DNA of 64,000 nt from Pseudomonas sp. PB120 (lineage in GTDB: Bacteria > Pseudomonadota > Gammaproteobacteria > Pseudomonadales > Pseudomonadaceae): the NCBI RefSeq assembly GCF_009761815.1, contig NZ_RWIN01000039.1, positions 62,001 to 126,000 of the forward strand, written 5' to 3'. Positions 1 to 9,118 of the stretch are shown here, one piece after another. Position numbers and translations under genes: made by a program. Position 1 is the stretch's first letter. Each line of letters opens with the position of its first letter. Under the pieces are notes generated by a model. It saw only the letters and a list, made by a program, of their open reading frames with translations. It searched no databases and had not been told where the DNA came from.

Positions 1-153
1 TGTGATGTCTGGGTGAACGGTTTTAAGGATTTTTATGTTGGCTTTGTGTTTGTCGAGTACAACAATATTCTTATAACCTTTGCCCTTGAGCCTTGCGACT
101 AAGTTCTGACCCACCAAGCCAGCGCCACCTGGAAGAATAATTTTATGTTTCAT
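1..153 (-). CDS. NAD-dependent epimerase/dehydratase, N-terminal part only
   Basis: This is a minus-strand gene whose 51 N-terminal codons lie in the window and whose remainder runs off the left edge. It begins MKHKIILPGGAGLVGQNLVA and continues with a beta strand ending in VVLDKHK. The glycine-rich GGAGLVGQ turn followed by an acidic residue after the second strand is the Rossmann NAD(P)-binding start of extended SDR sugar-nucleotide epimerases and dehydratases. Its position beside polysaccharide genes suggests nucleotide-sugar synthesis. Substrate and exact reaction cannot be told from this fragment. Confidence 0.7.
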   Translation of the reverse strand, partial: MKHKIILPGGAGLVGQNLVARLKGKGYKNIVVLDKHKANIKILKTVHPDIT

Positions 154-236
154 AATGCAATCCGCTGTTTCTTTTGTTGAGGTCATCAGGCAGTACTCGA
201 AAATACTTAATGGACTGATCTGATATCAATCGTTAA

Positions 237-977
237 TCAGAGAGAAAGGCGTTTGAAAATTAAACTAGGTATCATTTTTATGATAAACATTACGATCGCC
301 CAAGCTCCGGGAGTGTAAAGGGTATCAACATTCTTCTGAATACCTCTAGTGATTTGCAATGCTACCTTGTCTGGGCTCGCTACTAGGCGAGGGGGCAATG
401 ATAGTTCTCTGGTCATCGGGGTATCGACGAAGCCTGGCTTAATCGTCATCACATGCACCCCCACCTTAAAGAGACGTGCCCTTAACCCTTCGCAAAATGT
501 AGAGACAGCCGCCTTAGCCGTGCCGTACAGGTAATTTGACTGTCTGCCTCGGTCTCCCGCGACGGAGGAGATTACAGCCAAGGCGCCACAACGTTGTATC
601 TCAAAATGATTTGCCAATACAGTCAGAAGTGCGATGACGGACGTACCGTTATTAGTAAACTCCTGTAAGGCGACGTCTACCCTCTGCTCACACGTTTTTT
701 GATCAGGAAGGGTCCCGTGTGCTATTAACGCAATATCAATCTGTCGAAAAGATAACAAACAAGTTTCAAGCATTTTACTGTGTGCCGAAAAATCAGCAGC
801 ATCCATAATGTATGTAACTACGTTTTTAGCTCCGCGTGTTTCCAAATCGGCAGCTGTCTGCTTCAGTTTCTCATTATTGCGGCCTACCAAAAAAAAATTT
901 GCACCTTGCTCGGCCCATAAACGCGAACAAGCAATCGCAATTGTTGAATTAGCGCCTATGATAAGAACATTTTTCAT
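237..977 (-). CDS. SDR oxidoreductase, DprE2-like (decaprenylphospho-2-keto-ribose reductase type)
   Basis: This is a classical short-chain dehydrogenase of 246 aa. The cofactor motif GANSTIAIACS is at residues 8-18 and the catalytic YGTAK (YxxxK) is near residue 150, preceded by an ISSVAGDRGRQSNYL stretch. The C-terminus is hydrophobic. DprE2 of mycobacteria is an SDR of similar size that reduces decaprenylphospho-2-keto-erythro-pentose to decaprenylphospho-arabinose after DprE1 has oxidised the ribose form. The start codon overlaps the stop of the DprE1-like gene by four bases (ATGA), so the two are probably translationally coupled. The family call rests mainly on this neighbour; as an isolated SDR it would be ambiguous. 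The substrate is inferred. Confidence 0.8.
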   Translation of the reverse strand: MKNVLIIGANSTIAIACSRLWAEQGANFFLVGRNNEKLKQTAADLETRGAKNVVTYIMDAADFSAHSKMLETCLLSFRQIDIALIAHGTLPDQKTCEQRVDVALQEFTNNGTSVIALLTVLANHFEIQRCGALAVISSVAGDRGRQSNYLYGTAKAAVSTFCEGLRARLFKVGVHVMTIKPGFVDTPMTRELSLPPRLVASPDKVALQITRGIQKNVDTLYTPGAWAIVMFIIKMIPSLIFKRLSL

Positions 978-2287
978 TTTGTAACTCTCTGCCAGAAACG
1001 GGAAACTAGTGTGGGGTCGCGCATTGATTCAAGGCGTTCCCACTCAGGGTATGCTTTTCGGAAATCAGCGCCTTTCATATGTGCGTCTTTTGCCGGGTAT
1101 AGACGTCCACCCGACAAACGCACTATTTCATCTAGTTGATTGAATAATTTATTTAGTTTTAGGTTCTGCGGAAAGTCTAATGCTAGTGAGGTTCCGGGTA
1201 ATGGGAAAGACATTAGGCCAGGAGATTGAATATCACCACAGCGTTTTAGCACTGCCAGAAAAGATCCTTGCCCGTGATTGGCAATAGATCTAAGTAAATC
1301 TGCAATAGCCATTTCTGAGTTTTCATCAGGAATCACACATTGGTACTGCTGAAAACCTCTTCGGCCGTATATTCGATTCCAATTATTAATACGATCGAGG
1401 GGGTAGAAGAAAGACTCGTAGCTATTACGTTGTTGTTTAGTGTTTCGTGGGTGTGCGCGCCAATATAATTCGTTAAAAGCACGCAGGGAGTAGTTATTTA
1501 CCACAGAAATAGGCGGTGTGAGTGGGATGTTCACTTTGTTCGAGGGATTTACTGATAGTGAGCCGTACTGGGCATGATCACCTACTATATAAACTCCCCG
1601 CCCCATATTGCTTCCGGATGCAAGACAGTCGATCCAAGCAACACTATACTCGTGCTTATGATCAAGCCCCGCAGATAAATCAAAAAACTCCTTAAGTTTA
1701 CCAAAACGCACAACGTGGCTATCGATAAAGCTTGAGTTAATTGGCGTTAGCTGAATTTCCGCAACAGTGATAAGTCCGGTAAGCCCAAGTCCACCAATGG
1801 TTGCTGAAAACATCTCGACGTTTTCGGAGGGGGAACAATGCATATAGCCATTGTCGCTTCGTATGAGGTCGAAACTAAGGAGGTGATTACCAAATGTTCC
1901 TTTTTTATGGTGGTTTTTTCCATGCACATCGTTAGCTATCGCGCCTCCAACTGTTGCAAATTGGGTTCCAGGAGTCACAGAAAGAAACCATCCCTTCGGT
2001 ATTGCAACGCAGAGTATCTCCGCCAAGGTAACCCCCGCCTCAGCTACAATAACTCCTGTTACCCAATCGAACCGTAAAAACTTGTTCATACTACGTGTAG
2101 CTATTACTTGGTCAGTTAACGCCATGCAACTGTCGCCGTAGCTACGACCGTTTCCATACGGTAATGTTGTTTGATACTGAGCGACCACGTTTGCTAATAA
2201 ACCAGGTGCATCATTACGCCAGTAACATGGATTAGACGCCTGGGGGAAATTTGGATAGCGCCCCCATGATTTTAGTAAGTCCGTCAT
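974..2287 (-). CDS. FAD-dependent oxidase, DprE1-like (decaprenylphospho-ribose 2-oxidase type)
   Basis: A 437-aa flavoprotein of the D-arabinono-1,4-lactone oxidase/VAO superfamily. Visible signatures are GNGRSYGDSC (FAD pyrophosphate loop), VTPGTQFATVGGAIANDVHG and HGKNHHKKGTFGNH. Near the C-terminus is YPAKDAHMKGADFRKAYPEW. These match the layout of mycobacterial DprE1, which oxidises the C2 hydroxyl of decaprenylphospho-ribose. I chose the ATG at 2287, not the longer frame reaching 2311, because it overlaps the UbiA-gene stop as ATGA. The next gene (SDR) also starts in an ATGA overlap, giving a coupled ubiA-dprE1-dprE2 trio. The lipid substrate and D-arabinose product are inferred from the family and neighbours. 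Confidence 0.83.
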   Translation of the reverse strand: MTDLLKSWGRYPNFPQASNPCYWRNDAPGLLANVVAQYQTTLPYGNGRSYGDSCMALTDQVIATRSMNKFLRFDWVTGVIVAEAGVTLAEILCVAIPKGWFLSVTPGTQFATVGGAIANDVHGKNHHKKGTFGNHLLSFDLIRSDNGYMHCSPSENVEMFSATIGGLGLTGLITVAEIQLTPINSSFIDSHVVRFGKLKEFFDLSAGLDHKHEYSVAWIDCLASGSNMGRGVYIVGDHAQYGSLSVNPSNKVNIPLTPPISVVNNYSLRAFNELYWRAHPRNTKQQRNSYESFFYPLDRINNWNRIYGRRGFQQYQCVIPDENSEMAIADLLRSIANHGQGSFLAVLKRCGDIQSPGLMSFPLPGTSLALDFPQNLKLNKLFNQLDEIVRLSGGRLYPAKDAHMKGADFRKAYPEWERLESMRDPTLVSRFWQRVTK

Positions 2288-3714
2288 GCTGCTATCCAAA
2301 AAACCAAGCAAAATAAAGTGCCTACAGCAACACTTACCCGATCACGCACTGCGAAAACCACAGGATCATCATGCATTTCGCCCCTATGGGTCAGCATCCA
2401 GATGCGTGTTGTCCAGAAAAGCAGCAACGGACATGCAAGCCAAATGATCTGTGGGTGGGCATACAATTCACCCGTTGCTTGGTCATGAATATAAAGAGCT
2501 AATACCATAACGGCCAGGTAGCCTGATGATGCACCCAAAGATGAGATCATCTCTAAATCGCTGGGATAGTAACCCCTGCCACGAGTCTTTTCACTATTTC
2601 CTTTTTTTCTTGCTTCTTTTAACTCGGCATAGCGTTTTACTAATGCCAAGCTTAAAAACATAAACATTGAAAATGCAAGCATCCAGAATGTCAGGGCGAT
2701 GCTAAATGCCGCAGCGCCGGCAATAATCCTGATGGTATAAAGTAAAGCAAGGACAATTACATCTATTGCTAATTGTCTTTTTAGAACCAGTGAGTATGCG
2801 AGAGTTAATATATAGTAGGCCCCAAGCACTAATACAAACTCTTTAGGTAATAGTAACAAGGAGCCCGCGAAAGAAATGAGTAAGAGCGAGGGGAAGGCAA
2901 TGAGGCCGGAAGTTATGGACAATCGTCCAGAGGCAAATGGACGCTTACGTTTGCTTGTGTGGTGCCTGTCGTCTGAGAGGTCCAGTAAGTCGTTCAGAAG
3001 ATATACACTTGATGCGCAAAGTCCAAATAGAACGAAAGCGATCATTCCCTCTAATAATAAATGGAGATCAGACAATCGATGTGCCGCGATCAGCGGCACG
3101 AATATTAATATATTTTTCAACCATTGATGGACGCGTAACGCTTTCACCCAGTCTTTCGGGGAAGAAGTATTAGACTTTATTATTCGTTTGACGTTCCCAG
3201 CCGCTCGGGCTTTGCGCTCAACGCCGCGCTCGGGATTCACGACATAGGCGTCTCTAGCAGCAGCCCAAACGACTATATCGTCCTTTGAGTTACCGGCATA
3301 ATCGAAACCTTTATTCCCATAGTTTTTAACCAACAAGTCGCGCTTTCGATGAGCTGATAAATTGCAGTCTGCGTCGCTAGCTAACACATGGTCAAACAAC
3401 TCGAGATGGGCAGCTATTTTCTCGGCAAGTGATCGGTGGCTGGCCGTCGCCAATACGACCGTCCGACCTTTTCGTTTTTCTTCTTCGATAAATTCTATAA
3501 CTATCGGATCATAGGGTAAGACGGCAACGTCAATGTCTGTAGAGGTAGCAAGATTTTCTTTTAGAGTTGCCTTGCCGGTGATTAGCCAAGAAAAAGGTTT
3601 CAACATCCCAAGTGGTTTGTGCCTGACAAAGGATAGAGCGGTCTCCAGAAGCAAATCGGATCGTAGCAGCGTTCCATCGAGATCAATAACGAGAGGGATT
3701 GTAGTTGTGCTCAA
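2284..3714 (-). CDS. HAD phosphatase-UbiA prenyltransferase fusion, DPPR synthase-like
   Basis: A two-domain protein of about 476 aa. Residues 1-200 form a HAD-type phosphatase with the nucleophile motif VIDLDGTLLRSD and a later YAGNSKDDIVVW acidic motif. The rest is a polytopic UbiA prenyltransferase with NDLLDLSDDRHHTSKRKRP, an Asp-rich NDxxD-type motif very like that of 5-phosphoribosyl-1-pyrophosphate:polyprenyl-phosphate transferases such as Rv3806c. The likely role is transfer of ribose-5-phosphate to polyprenyl phosphate, followed by removal of the 5-phosphate by the HAD part. I prefer the TTG at 3714, which has AGGGA seven bases upstream. An ATG at 3861 would add 49 residues that show no domain. 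Function is inferred, but the next two genes fit it well. Confidence 0.8.
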   Translation of the reverse strand: MSTTTIPLVIDLDGTLLRSDLLLETALSFVRHKPLGMLKPFSWLITGKATLKENLATSTDIDVAVLPYDPIVIEFIEEEKRKGRTVVLATASHRSLAEKIAAHLELFDHVLASDADCNLSAHRKRDLLVKNYGNKGFDYAGNSKDDIVVWAAARDAYVVNPERGVERKARAAGNVKRIIKSNTSSPKDWVKALRVHQWLKNILIFVPLIAAHRLSDLHLLLEGMIAFVLFGLCASSVYLLNDLLDLSDDRHHTSKRKRPFASGRLSITSGLIAFPSLLLISFAGSLLLLPKEFVLVLGAYYILTLAYSLVLKRQLAIDVIVLALLYTIRIIAGAAAFSIALTFWMLAFSMFMFLSLALVKRYAELKEARKKGNSEKTRGRGYYPSDLEMISSLGASSGYLAVMVLALYIHDQATGELYAHPQIIWLACPLLLFWTTRIWMLTHRGEMHDDPVVFAVRDRVSVAVGTLFCLVFWIAA

Positions 3715-4001
3715 AATAACGTCCCTAAAAACTTGCCAGGTGAAAGCAAACCGGCGACATGAATGCAGAAAATTAGGGGATATTTTATACGGGTTTGCGG
3801 TTACGAAGCCATAGCCAACGGGCTTGGTTTTCGAATTCAATGCTGGATAGGGAAAGGTCATGCTGCGTTAGAAAAGCGTTACTTTCTAGATCTACTAGGA
3901 TCCAGCTAGCGGGACTGCAAAATATCCTTTGCAGGGAGGGCTTATAAACCTAGCTAAGGTCGCCCCCCCCGTGTTGAAGAAGATTCTTATTGTCGGGGTA
4001 T

Positions 4002-5669
4002 TCAATCGGATATTAGAAATCGGCGATAGAAATACATTACCGTCATAGTTATATTTATTAATACCTGCAACCAGCAAAGGGCGAGAGCGATTTTTGAATT
4101 GTTCGCCCAATAAACTCCCAATAGTAGGACTAAAGCGGCAAGAGGTTGCCAGCCATGAACAACGGCGACTGCTGGATAGCTAAAGACACATGCAAGCAGC
4201 AGGCTGGCAAGGCCGAAGATCCATACACATTGTTTGATATCAGTCGGGGGGGGAAGACTAAGATTTTTTGACTGTATTGTATTTCCAAAAAACATTGTGA
4301 AGCCTGTCATGCTCACAAAAATTACAAACAACAAAAGTCCAACCGCCCCAGCAAGATTTAAAGAACTGCTCGTATAAATCGACGTCAAATGCGCATCGAA
4401 CGATAGCAAGTGAGTTGGAAAAGTTGCATTCATAAGGTTGACTGCGCGAGGCCAAAAAAACTGAAAGGCCGATACCTCGGAAGAACTAAAGTTTTGTGCT
4501 ATTAGGTCGGATGAACCACCAACAAAAAATCTTATCCAAATAAACCAAGGAGACACAAATAACACAAATGAAAGAGCTATTACAGCAACGGTAGAAAGCC
4601 GGTTGTAGAGACTTTCAGTATTGCCCCATATGAAAAAAATACATGACGCTACGATAAAGTAACCAATGGCGTAGGGATGAGAGAGGTATGCAAGCGCTAA
4701 TAACATTCCGGTCAAAAAAGGATTTTTATATTTTTGAAAGATGAATATGGAAGTGATGATGAAAAAGCCAGCTAAGGATTTTGGCCAAGTGAACATTGTT
4801 TGGAAAATGAAGTAAGGGCTTGTTGCAAAAAGAGAAAATAGTAACGCACCGCTACGCCAACTAAAACGTTCGATTCTGGTGGCCATTAGCCCCGCGCCCA
4901 AGAACAGGCAGGCGTTGAGGAAGACACCTACACCCAAAAATACTGAGAAAGCAGCCTCATCGCGCATGAGCACGCGAAAGTCTGGCCACTGAGTTGAAAC
5001 GTATTCATATGTTGGAAGATTCCCCATTTCTTTTGGGGACCGTAAAGCCACTCGTATTGGGAGGGTTACTAAACTAACAAGTATCGGTCGATTTGCGACG
5101 TGCTGCCCTGGCAAGATAGGGCTGTTCTCTTTGAAAGAAATACCTTTTGCTAAGTATTCTTCGACGACAAATGGCACCGCGTTATCTGCAGGAAAGTTAC
5201 CGGTTATCGCCTGTATCTTTACAGAGGATACATGCTCTTTATTTACATAAGCACCATCTGGCAGATTATCTTTTAATGGGTATTTTATGCTGGTTAGGAT
5301 CAAAACAAAAACACCGAATAAAAGGAATCCTCCGATTGTTATGAGTTCTAGCGGTTTGGCTTTTACCTGATCCTTATTTTTCGATGATAGGATGGTCTTG
5401 AAGCCTCCAAGTAATAAAGTCAAAATTATAAAAATAAGTGATACTGTATGCTTTAGTTGTGAGGGGACAAGCGAAACAATGAAACCCGTAACGGCTAAAA
5501 AAATCACAGTGGCAACAACAGAAAAGCAACTTTCTTCGATTAAGTTGAAAGGAGCGTCTGATGTTTTTCTCCATGCCCTAATCCAAGGCAGGAAACCAAT
5601 AAAAACCATCAGTGACATGATGGTGAATGCGCTAAGTGCGCATTTTAGTTGGTAAAGCTCAATCATCAT
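4002..5669 (-). CDS. Multi-spanning membrane protein, possible GT-C glycosyltransferase
   Basis: A 555-aa protein with roughly a dozen hydrophobic segments, for example near residues 10-30, 45-80, 105-125, 245-270 and 330-420. A large, probably periplasmic loop at about 130-240 contains many polar residues (LPDGAYVNKEHVSSVK). I recognise no catalytic motif with certainty. Size, topology and place in the cluster suit a lipid-linked-sugar-dependent GT-C enzyme or a polymerase-like protein. It lies between the glycosyltransferases and the arabinose-donor trio, so a periplasmic arabinofuranosyltransferase is an attractive guess. It starts 15 bases after the 313-aa glycosyltransferase gene, so it is probably in the same operon. 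Confidence 0.6.
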   Translation of the reverse strand: MMIELYQLKCALSAFTIMSLMVFIGFLPWIRAWRKTSDAPFNLIEESCFSVVATVIFLAVTGFIVSLVPSQLKHTVSLIFIILTLLLGGFKTILSSKNKDQVKAKPLELITIGGFLLFGVFVLILTSIKYPLKDNLPDGAYVNKEHVSSVKIQAITGNFPADNAVPFVVEEYLAKGISFKENSPILPGQHVANRPILVSLVTLPIRVALRSPKEMGNLPTYEYVSTQWPDFRVLMRDEAAFSVFLGVGVFLNACLFLGAGLMATRIERFSWRSGALLFSLFATSPYFIFQTMFTWPKSLAGFFIITSIFIFQKYKNPFLTGMLLALAYLSHPYAIGYFIVASCIFFIWGNTESLYNRLSTVAVIALSFVLFVSPWFIWIRFFVGGSSDLIAQNFSSSEVSAFQFFWPRAVNLMNATFPTHLLSFDAHLTSIYTSSSLNLAGAVGLLLFVIFVSMTGFTMFFGNTIQSKNLSLPPPTDIKQCVWIFGLASLLLACVFSYPAVAVVHGWQPLAALVLLLGVYWANNSKIALALCWLQVLINITMTVMYFYRRFLISD

Positions 5670-5684
5670 TTGTCAGCCGTATGG

Positions 5685-6626
5685 TTATTTTATATTTAAA
5701 AGTATAGCTTTTGCCCGATTGGCGTATGTGTGGTCTTTTAAAGTTCTTGCTTGGGATTTTTCAGCAATCATTTTTCTTTTAGCCGGATCGTCGAGCAACT
5801 CTTCAACAATTCTTTTGAGCTCATTTGGAGAGTCGAATAACAAAATTTCATCGCCGGGTTTATAGTATTCGGTAATTTCTAAGCCTTCAACAAAATAACA
5901 TTGAACCGTACCTGCCATGGCTGCTTCAAACGTCCGTGGTCCCGGTGTTGATGCGTCTAGATTATATTTTTCGTTCGCTAAATTATGACGACGGCCGAGA
6001 TTGAGCGTTACAAGCGAGGTGTTGTATAAACCAGACATTTTTTCATTAGGGACACGCCTGTTTGTAGCGAATCGGAGCGTGGCAGGCCATTCTGCACCTA
6101 GTACTTCAGTATTAAGAGATGAGAGTTGATCCTGACTGTCGATTAATAATTGCACGCGATTTGGGAACCCCACACCGCAGAAAAAAACATCACGAACCAT
6201 CATTTCACTTACATTCAGGAAGTGTGATTTCTGGTCTGCTGCTAACGGCAAGTGATGCACATTTTTGTGGTTGATATGTTCAACAGCCCATCTGTCGTTG
6301 GAAAATATATAGTCTGCGTATTTATATATCTTGAAGTTTAGGTCGAATTCATATGGGTCATCATGTAGCCAGAATGCTAAGGCAGCGCCAGTACTCGAGC
6401 AGTAGTTCCTAACTCCGGTATAGTCACAGCTTTCTGGCATGCACGAACCAAAAACCAGCACCAGATCTGGTCGCGTTAACTTTGCTACTTCGTTAGCGAT
6501 ATCCAGTGAGCAACAAGCGACCAGATCGTCACCGAGCACTTGGCGGAACCCTTGTGCGACATAGTTTCGCAATATCGCGTTATTATTTATTCGGTCTGGA
6601 GATGCACCGCAAATTAATACTTTCAA
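5685..6626 (-). CDS. CgeB-like glycosyltransferase
   Basis: A 313-aa protein with the CgeB/DUF3880-type layout and a GT-B C-terminal half. Motifs are HDDPYEFD (residues about 92-99), FSNDRWAVEHI, HHLPLAADQ, FFCGVGFPNRVQLL, PRTFEAAMAGTVQCYF (donor-binding region) and PGDEILLFDSPNELKRI. It probably adds a sugar in the cytoplasm to the growing polysaccharide. The start codon is TTG, one base after the stop of the 820-aa glycosyltransferase gene. The protein is clearly related to the N-terminal half of that neighbour. Donor and acceptor are unknown. Confidence 0.75.
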   Translation of the reverse strand: MKVLICGASPDRINNNAILRNYVAQGFRQVLGDDLVACCSLDIANEVAKLTRPDLVLVFGSCMPESCDYTGVRNYCSSTGAALAFWLHDDPYEFDLNFKIYKYADYIFSNDRWAVEHINHKNVHHLPLAADQKSHFLNVSEMMVRDVFFCGVGFPNRVQLLIDSQDQLSSLNTEVLGAEWPATLRFATNRRVPNEKMSGLYNTSLVTLNLGRRHNLANEKYNLDASTPGPRTFEAAMAGTVQCYFVEGLEITEYYKPGDEILLFDSPNELKRIVEELLDDPAKRKMIAEKSQARTLKDHTYANRAKAILLNIK

Positions 6627-6627
6627 T

Positions 6628-9090
6628 TTATAAACGCCTGGCTATATATCTAATGCTAACACGTACCGCGGATTTGAAACCGTGACGCTTCCAGTAGTCA
6701 AGGAAGTGTACACTTAAACCAACAGCTTTATGGCGAACTCTTCTAAAAAGACTTAACCGTCCGGGAGCACTGTTAGTCTCAGAAATAGCCCAATTTACTG
6801 CCACAGGGCGCGATAAGTGAGCAATATTGAAAGGCTCTACCTGTCGCGATTGTGAACTTGTGTGCAGATTCAAGTTTTCTAGGCTTTTATAAAGAGCCTC
6901 TAGATCCGTGATGTGTTGTTCCGGTCTGGAAATCGGGAAAGTGTTTTCACTTTTCCGCATAGAGTGCAATATTTCAGGTGCATCTAAAATTCGGTGCAGT
7001 ACGGAGAATAGTTGTCCCTCCGAGTTTGCAGCTATTTTGAAACCATTAACCCCGTCTGTTACGCGTTCCCCTAATGCGCCGATGTCGCTGACGATTGGGA
7101 CCAGTCCGCAATCCCATGCTTCTGATAGCGTGAGGCAGTAGGTTTCTGGCCATATAGATACATGCAAGGATACGTTGCAGGTGTATACCGTCTCGGGTAT
7201 TTCACCCGGCACGAATTCGCCATGAATGAATACCTGCGGATAGGCCTTATGGTCGTTCAGTCCAAAGTAATCTCCGTCGACTCTGCCGAAGATATGAAAC
7301 TCAATAGGAGAGTTCTCAAACAAGGGGATTACCCTGCTGATGACATCCCCCCCTTTGTGCCGGGAAAAATTACCTAAAATAGCTACTCTTAAAGTCGATT
7401 TTTGCTGACTAAACGTTGTTGTGATTTCCCTTGTTGGAGCAGTAGGGACCGGAATAACTTTAATATCTTTATGTGATGCAACTGCAGGGTAAATTTTGGC
7501 GGTTAGCTCGTGACTACCGTTCGTGTTGAAAATTAAAGAATCTGTGGACGCAATTAATTGATCCCACGCAGCTCTACGCGTTGATTGACTACCAGGCACA
7601 ATCTGATGCGTGGACCACAGACATACGTCACACTGGGCGTGAGATATTTTATCTGGTTCGCAATAACTACCTTTGAATGATAGAAGTGTGAACCTATGGC
7701 ACACAGCGTAATAGTCATGAAAGGTCATCACAGATGGGACACCTAAAGCTTTGCAGGCTTTGACTAAGCTAGGGGAGTGACCAATCAAATGGTGAAAATG
7801 AACAGTGGATACGTTGTATTGCTCTAAGATGGAAATGAAGGCTTTGTCTCTTTCAGGACAGCTTATTTGCCACGGGGAAAGTGCTTCTGAAAAATTATAA
7901 CGTTCAACAACTTCGCCGGCGACGTTGGTTAATATCGTATCCGGTACGCGTCTCAAGCAAGGGGAATAGAAAAGTATTTCGTACTGCTCTTGCAATACTT
8001 TACTGATATTTTGTAAATAGACTTCTACGCCGCCGAAGTTTCCATTGGCTACAACGTTGTGTACCACAAAAAGTAAACAAGGTTTTATATTTTCTTGTGC
8101 TATTTCTGCTGATGATTTTTTGTCAATTAAGTACAGTTCCGATAGCACATATGCAGCCCTGTGCTCGTAACAATGATTGAGTAGCGCTTTCTTTTGCGCC
8201 GCAGCGGCAATACTGTTTCGGAGATCGGGGTCTGCCCGTAGAGATTTTATAGATTCAATGAGGCCATCGGCATCGTCGAAGTATATAAATTCCTTTCCGG
8301 GTTCGAAGTAAACAGATGCCTCTTCTATTTTTCGCTGAACCAGTTGCACTGTCCCCGCCAAGGCTGCTTCAAAAAGACGCGGTGGAGGTGTTTCAGCAAA
8401 TTCATTATCACCTGAGGCTGAAAATACCCTGGGAAGCACTAGGGTGGCGACGCTTGCATTTGCGAAGCGCGCAAAGTCAGCAGGAGATGTGCGCCAGTTT
8501 AGCTGGCTTGGCGGTAAAGTAAGCGAAACTTTGGGTAGATGCTCGTTCGTGGGTAAAGCAATTTTCGCCTTGATTCCATTGCTAGACCAATTGGAGCCTA
8601 GCATCTCTTTTATCAACTCGACTCTATTTGGCCATGCCGTGCCCGCAAAAAAAACGTCATATAGAAGCGCGGTTGGGTCTGTCTGCACTGGTATATAATG
8701 AAAAGGAACCGCGCCCGCCAAAGGCAAATGCCGTCCTTTTACGCCATATGCCGAAACAGACGCTGAATCATTTGTGAAGACAATATCAAACAAGTCCGCA
8801 TTTGCGACGTTAATAGTTAGTTCATAAGGATCTTCCGTGACCCACAAGACTGACTTGCCACATATACGGGCCAATTTTGAACAAATTGATCGATTAAGTT
8901 CTTCGCCGTCAAACGCGAAAAATAAATCACACTTGTTTTCTGCCGCCAAGGATACGGCTTCGTGAAGTTCGGCCTTTATTACCAACTCTACGTTCGTGCA
9001 TTTTATTAACGCACGGTGCAGAGCAAGGCAAATATAATGATTAGGGTTGCTACTTTTGGTATCAACCAAAATTATTCTGTACTTTGTCAC
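6628..9090 (-). CDS. Two-domain glycosyltransferase (CgeB-like plus GT4)
   Basis: An 820-aa fusion. Residues 1-330 are CgeB-like (TEDPYELTINVANADLF, IVFTNDSASVSAYG, FFAGTAWPNRVELI, PRLFEAALAGTVQL, PGKEFIYFDDADGLIES). Residues about 340-740 are a GT4/GT-B enzyme, with VHFHHLIGHSPSL, MTFHDYYAVCHRF and LGNFSRHKGGDVISRVI, then SLSEAWDCGLVPIVSDIGALGE, the E-x7-E region that binds the nucleotide sugar. The start is GTG with AGGA eight bases upstream. It probably makes two successive linkages. The last ~80 residues are basic and lack a recognised domain. It is followed at once by its single-domain relative at 5685-6626. Sugar specificity is unknown. Confidence 0.78.
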   Translation of the reverse strand: MTKYRIILVDTKSSNPNHYICLALHRALIKCTNVELVIKAELHEAVSLAAENKCDLFFAFDGEELNRSICSKLARICGKSVLWVTEDPYELTINVANADLFDIVFTNDSASVSAYGVKGRHLPLAGAVPFHYIPVQTDPTALLYDVFFAGTAWPNRVELIKEMLGSNWSSNGIKAKIALPTNEHLPKVSLTLPPSQLNWRTSPADFARFANASVATLVLPRVFSASGDNEFAETPPPRLFEAALAGTVQLVQRKIEEASVYFEPGKEFIYFDDADGLIESIKSLRADPDLRNSIAAAAQKKALLNHCYEHRAAYVLSELYLIDKKSSAEIAQENIKPCLLFVVHNVVANGNFGGVEVYLQNISKVLQEQYEILFYSPCLRRVPDTILTNVAGEVVERYNFSEALSPWQISCPERDKAFISILEQYNVSTVHFHHLIGHSPSLVKACKALGVPSVMTFHDYYAVCHRFTLLSFKGSYCEPDKISHAQCDVCLWSTHQIVPGSQSTRRAAWDQLIASTDSLIFNTNGSHELTAKIYPAVASHKDIKVIPVPTAPTREITTTFSQQKSTLRVAILGNFSRHKGGDVISRVIPLFENSPIEFHIFGRVDGDYFGLNDHKAYPQVFIHGEFVPGEIPETVYTCNVSLHVSIWPETYCLTLSEAWDCGLVPIVSDIGALGERVTDGVNGFKIAANSEGQLFSVLHRILDAPEILHSMRKSENTFPISRPEQHITDLEALYKSLENLNLHTSSQSRQVEPFNIAHLSRPVAVNWAISETNSAPGRLSLFRRVRHKAVGLSVHFLDYWKRHGFKSAVRVSIRYIARRL

Positions 9091-9118
9091 TGAGCAATTC
9101 CTTGGCTTGCCGGGGATG

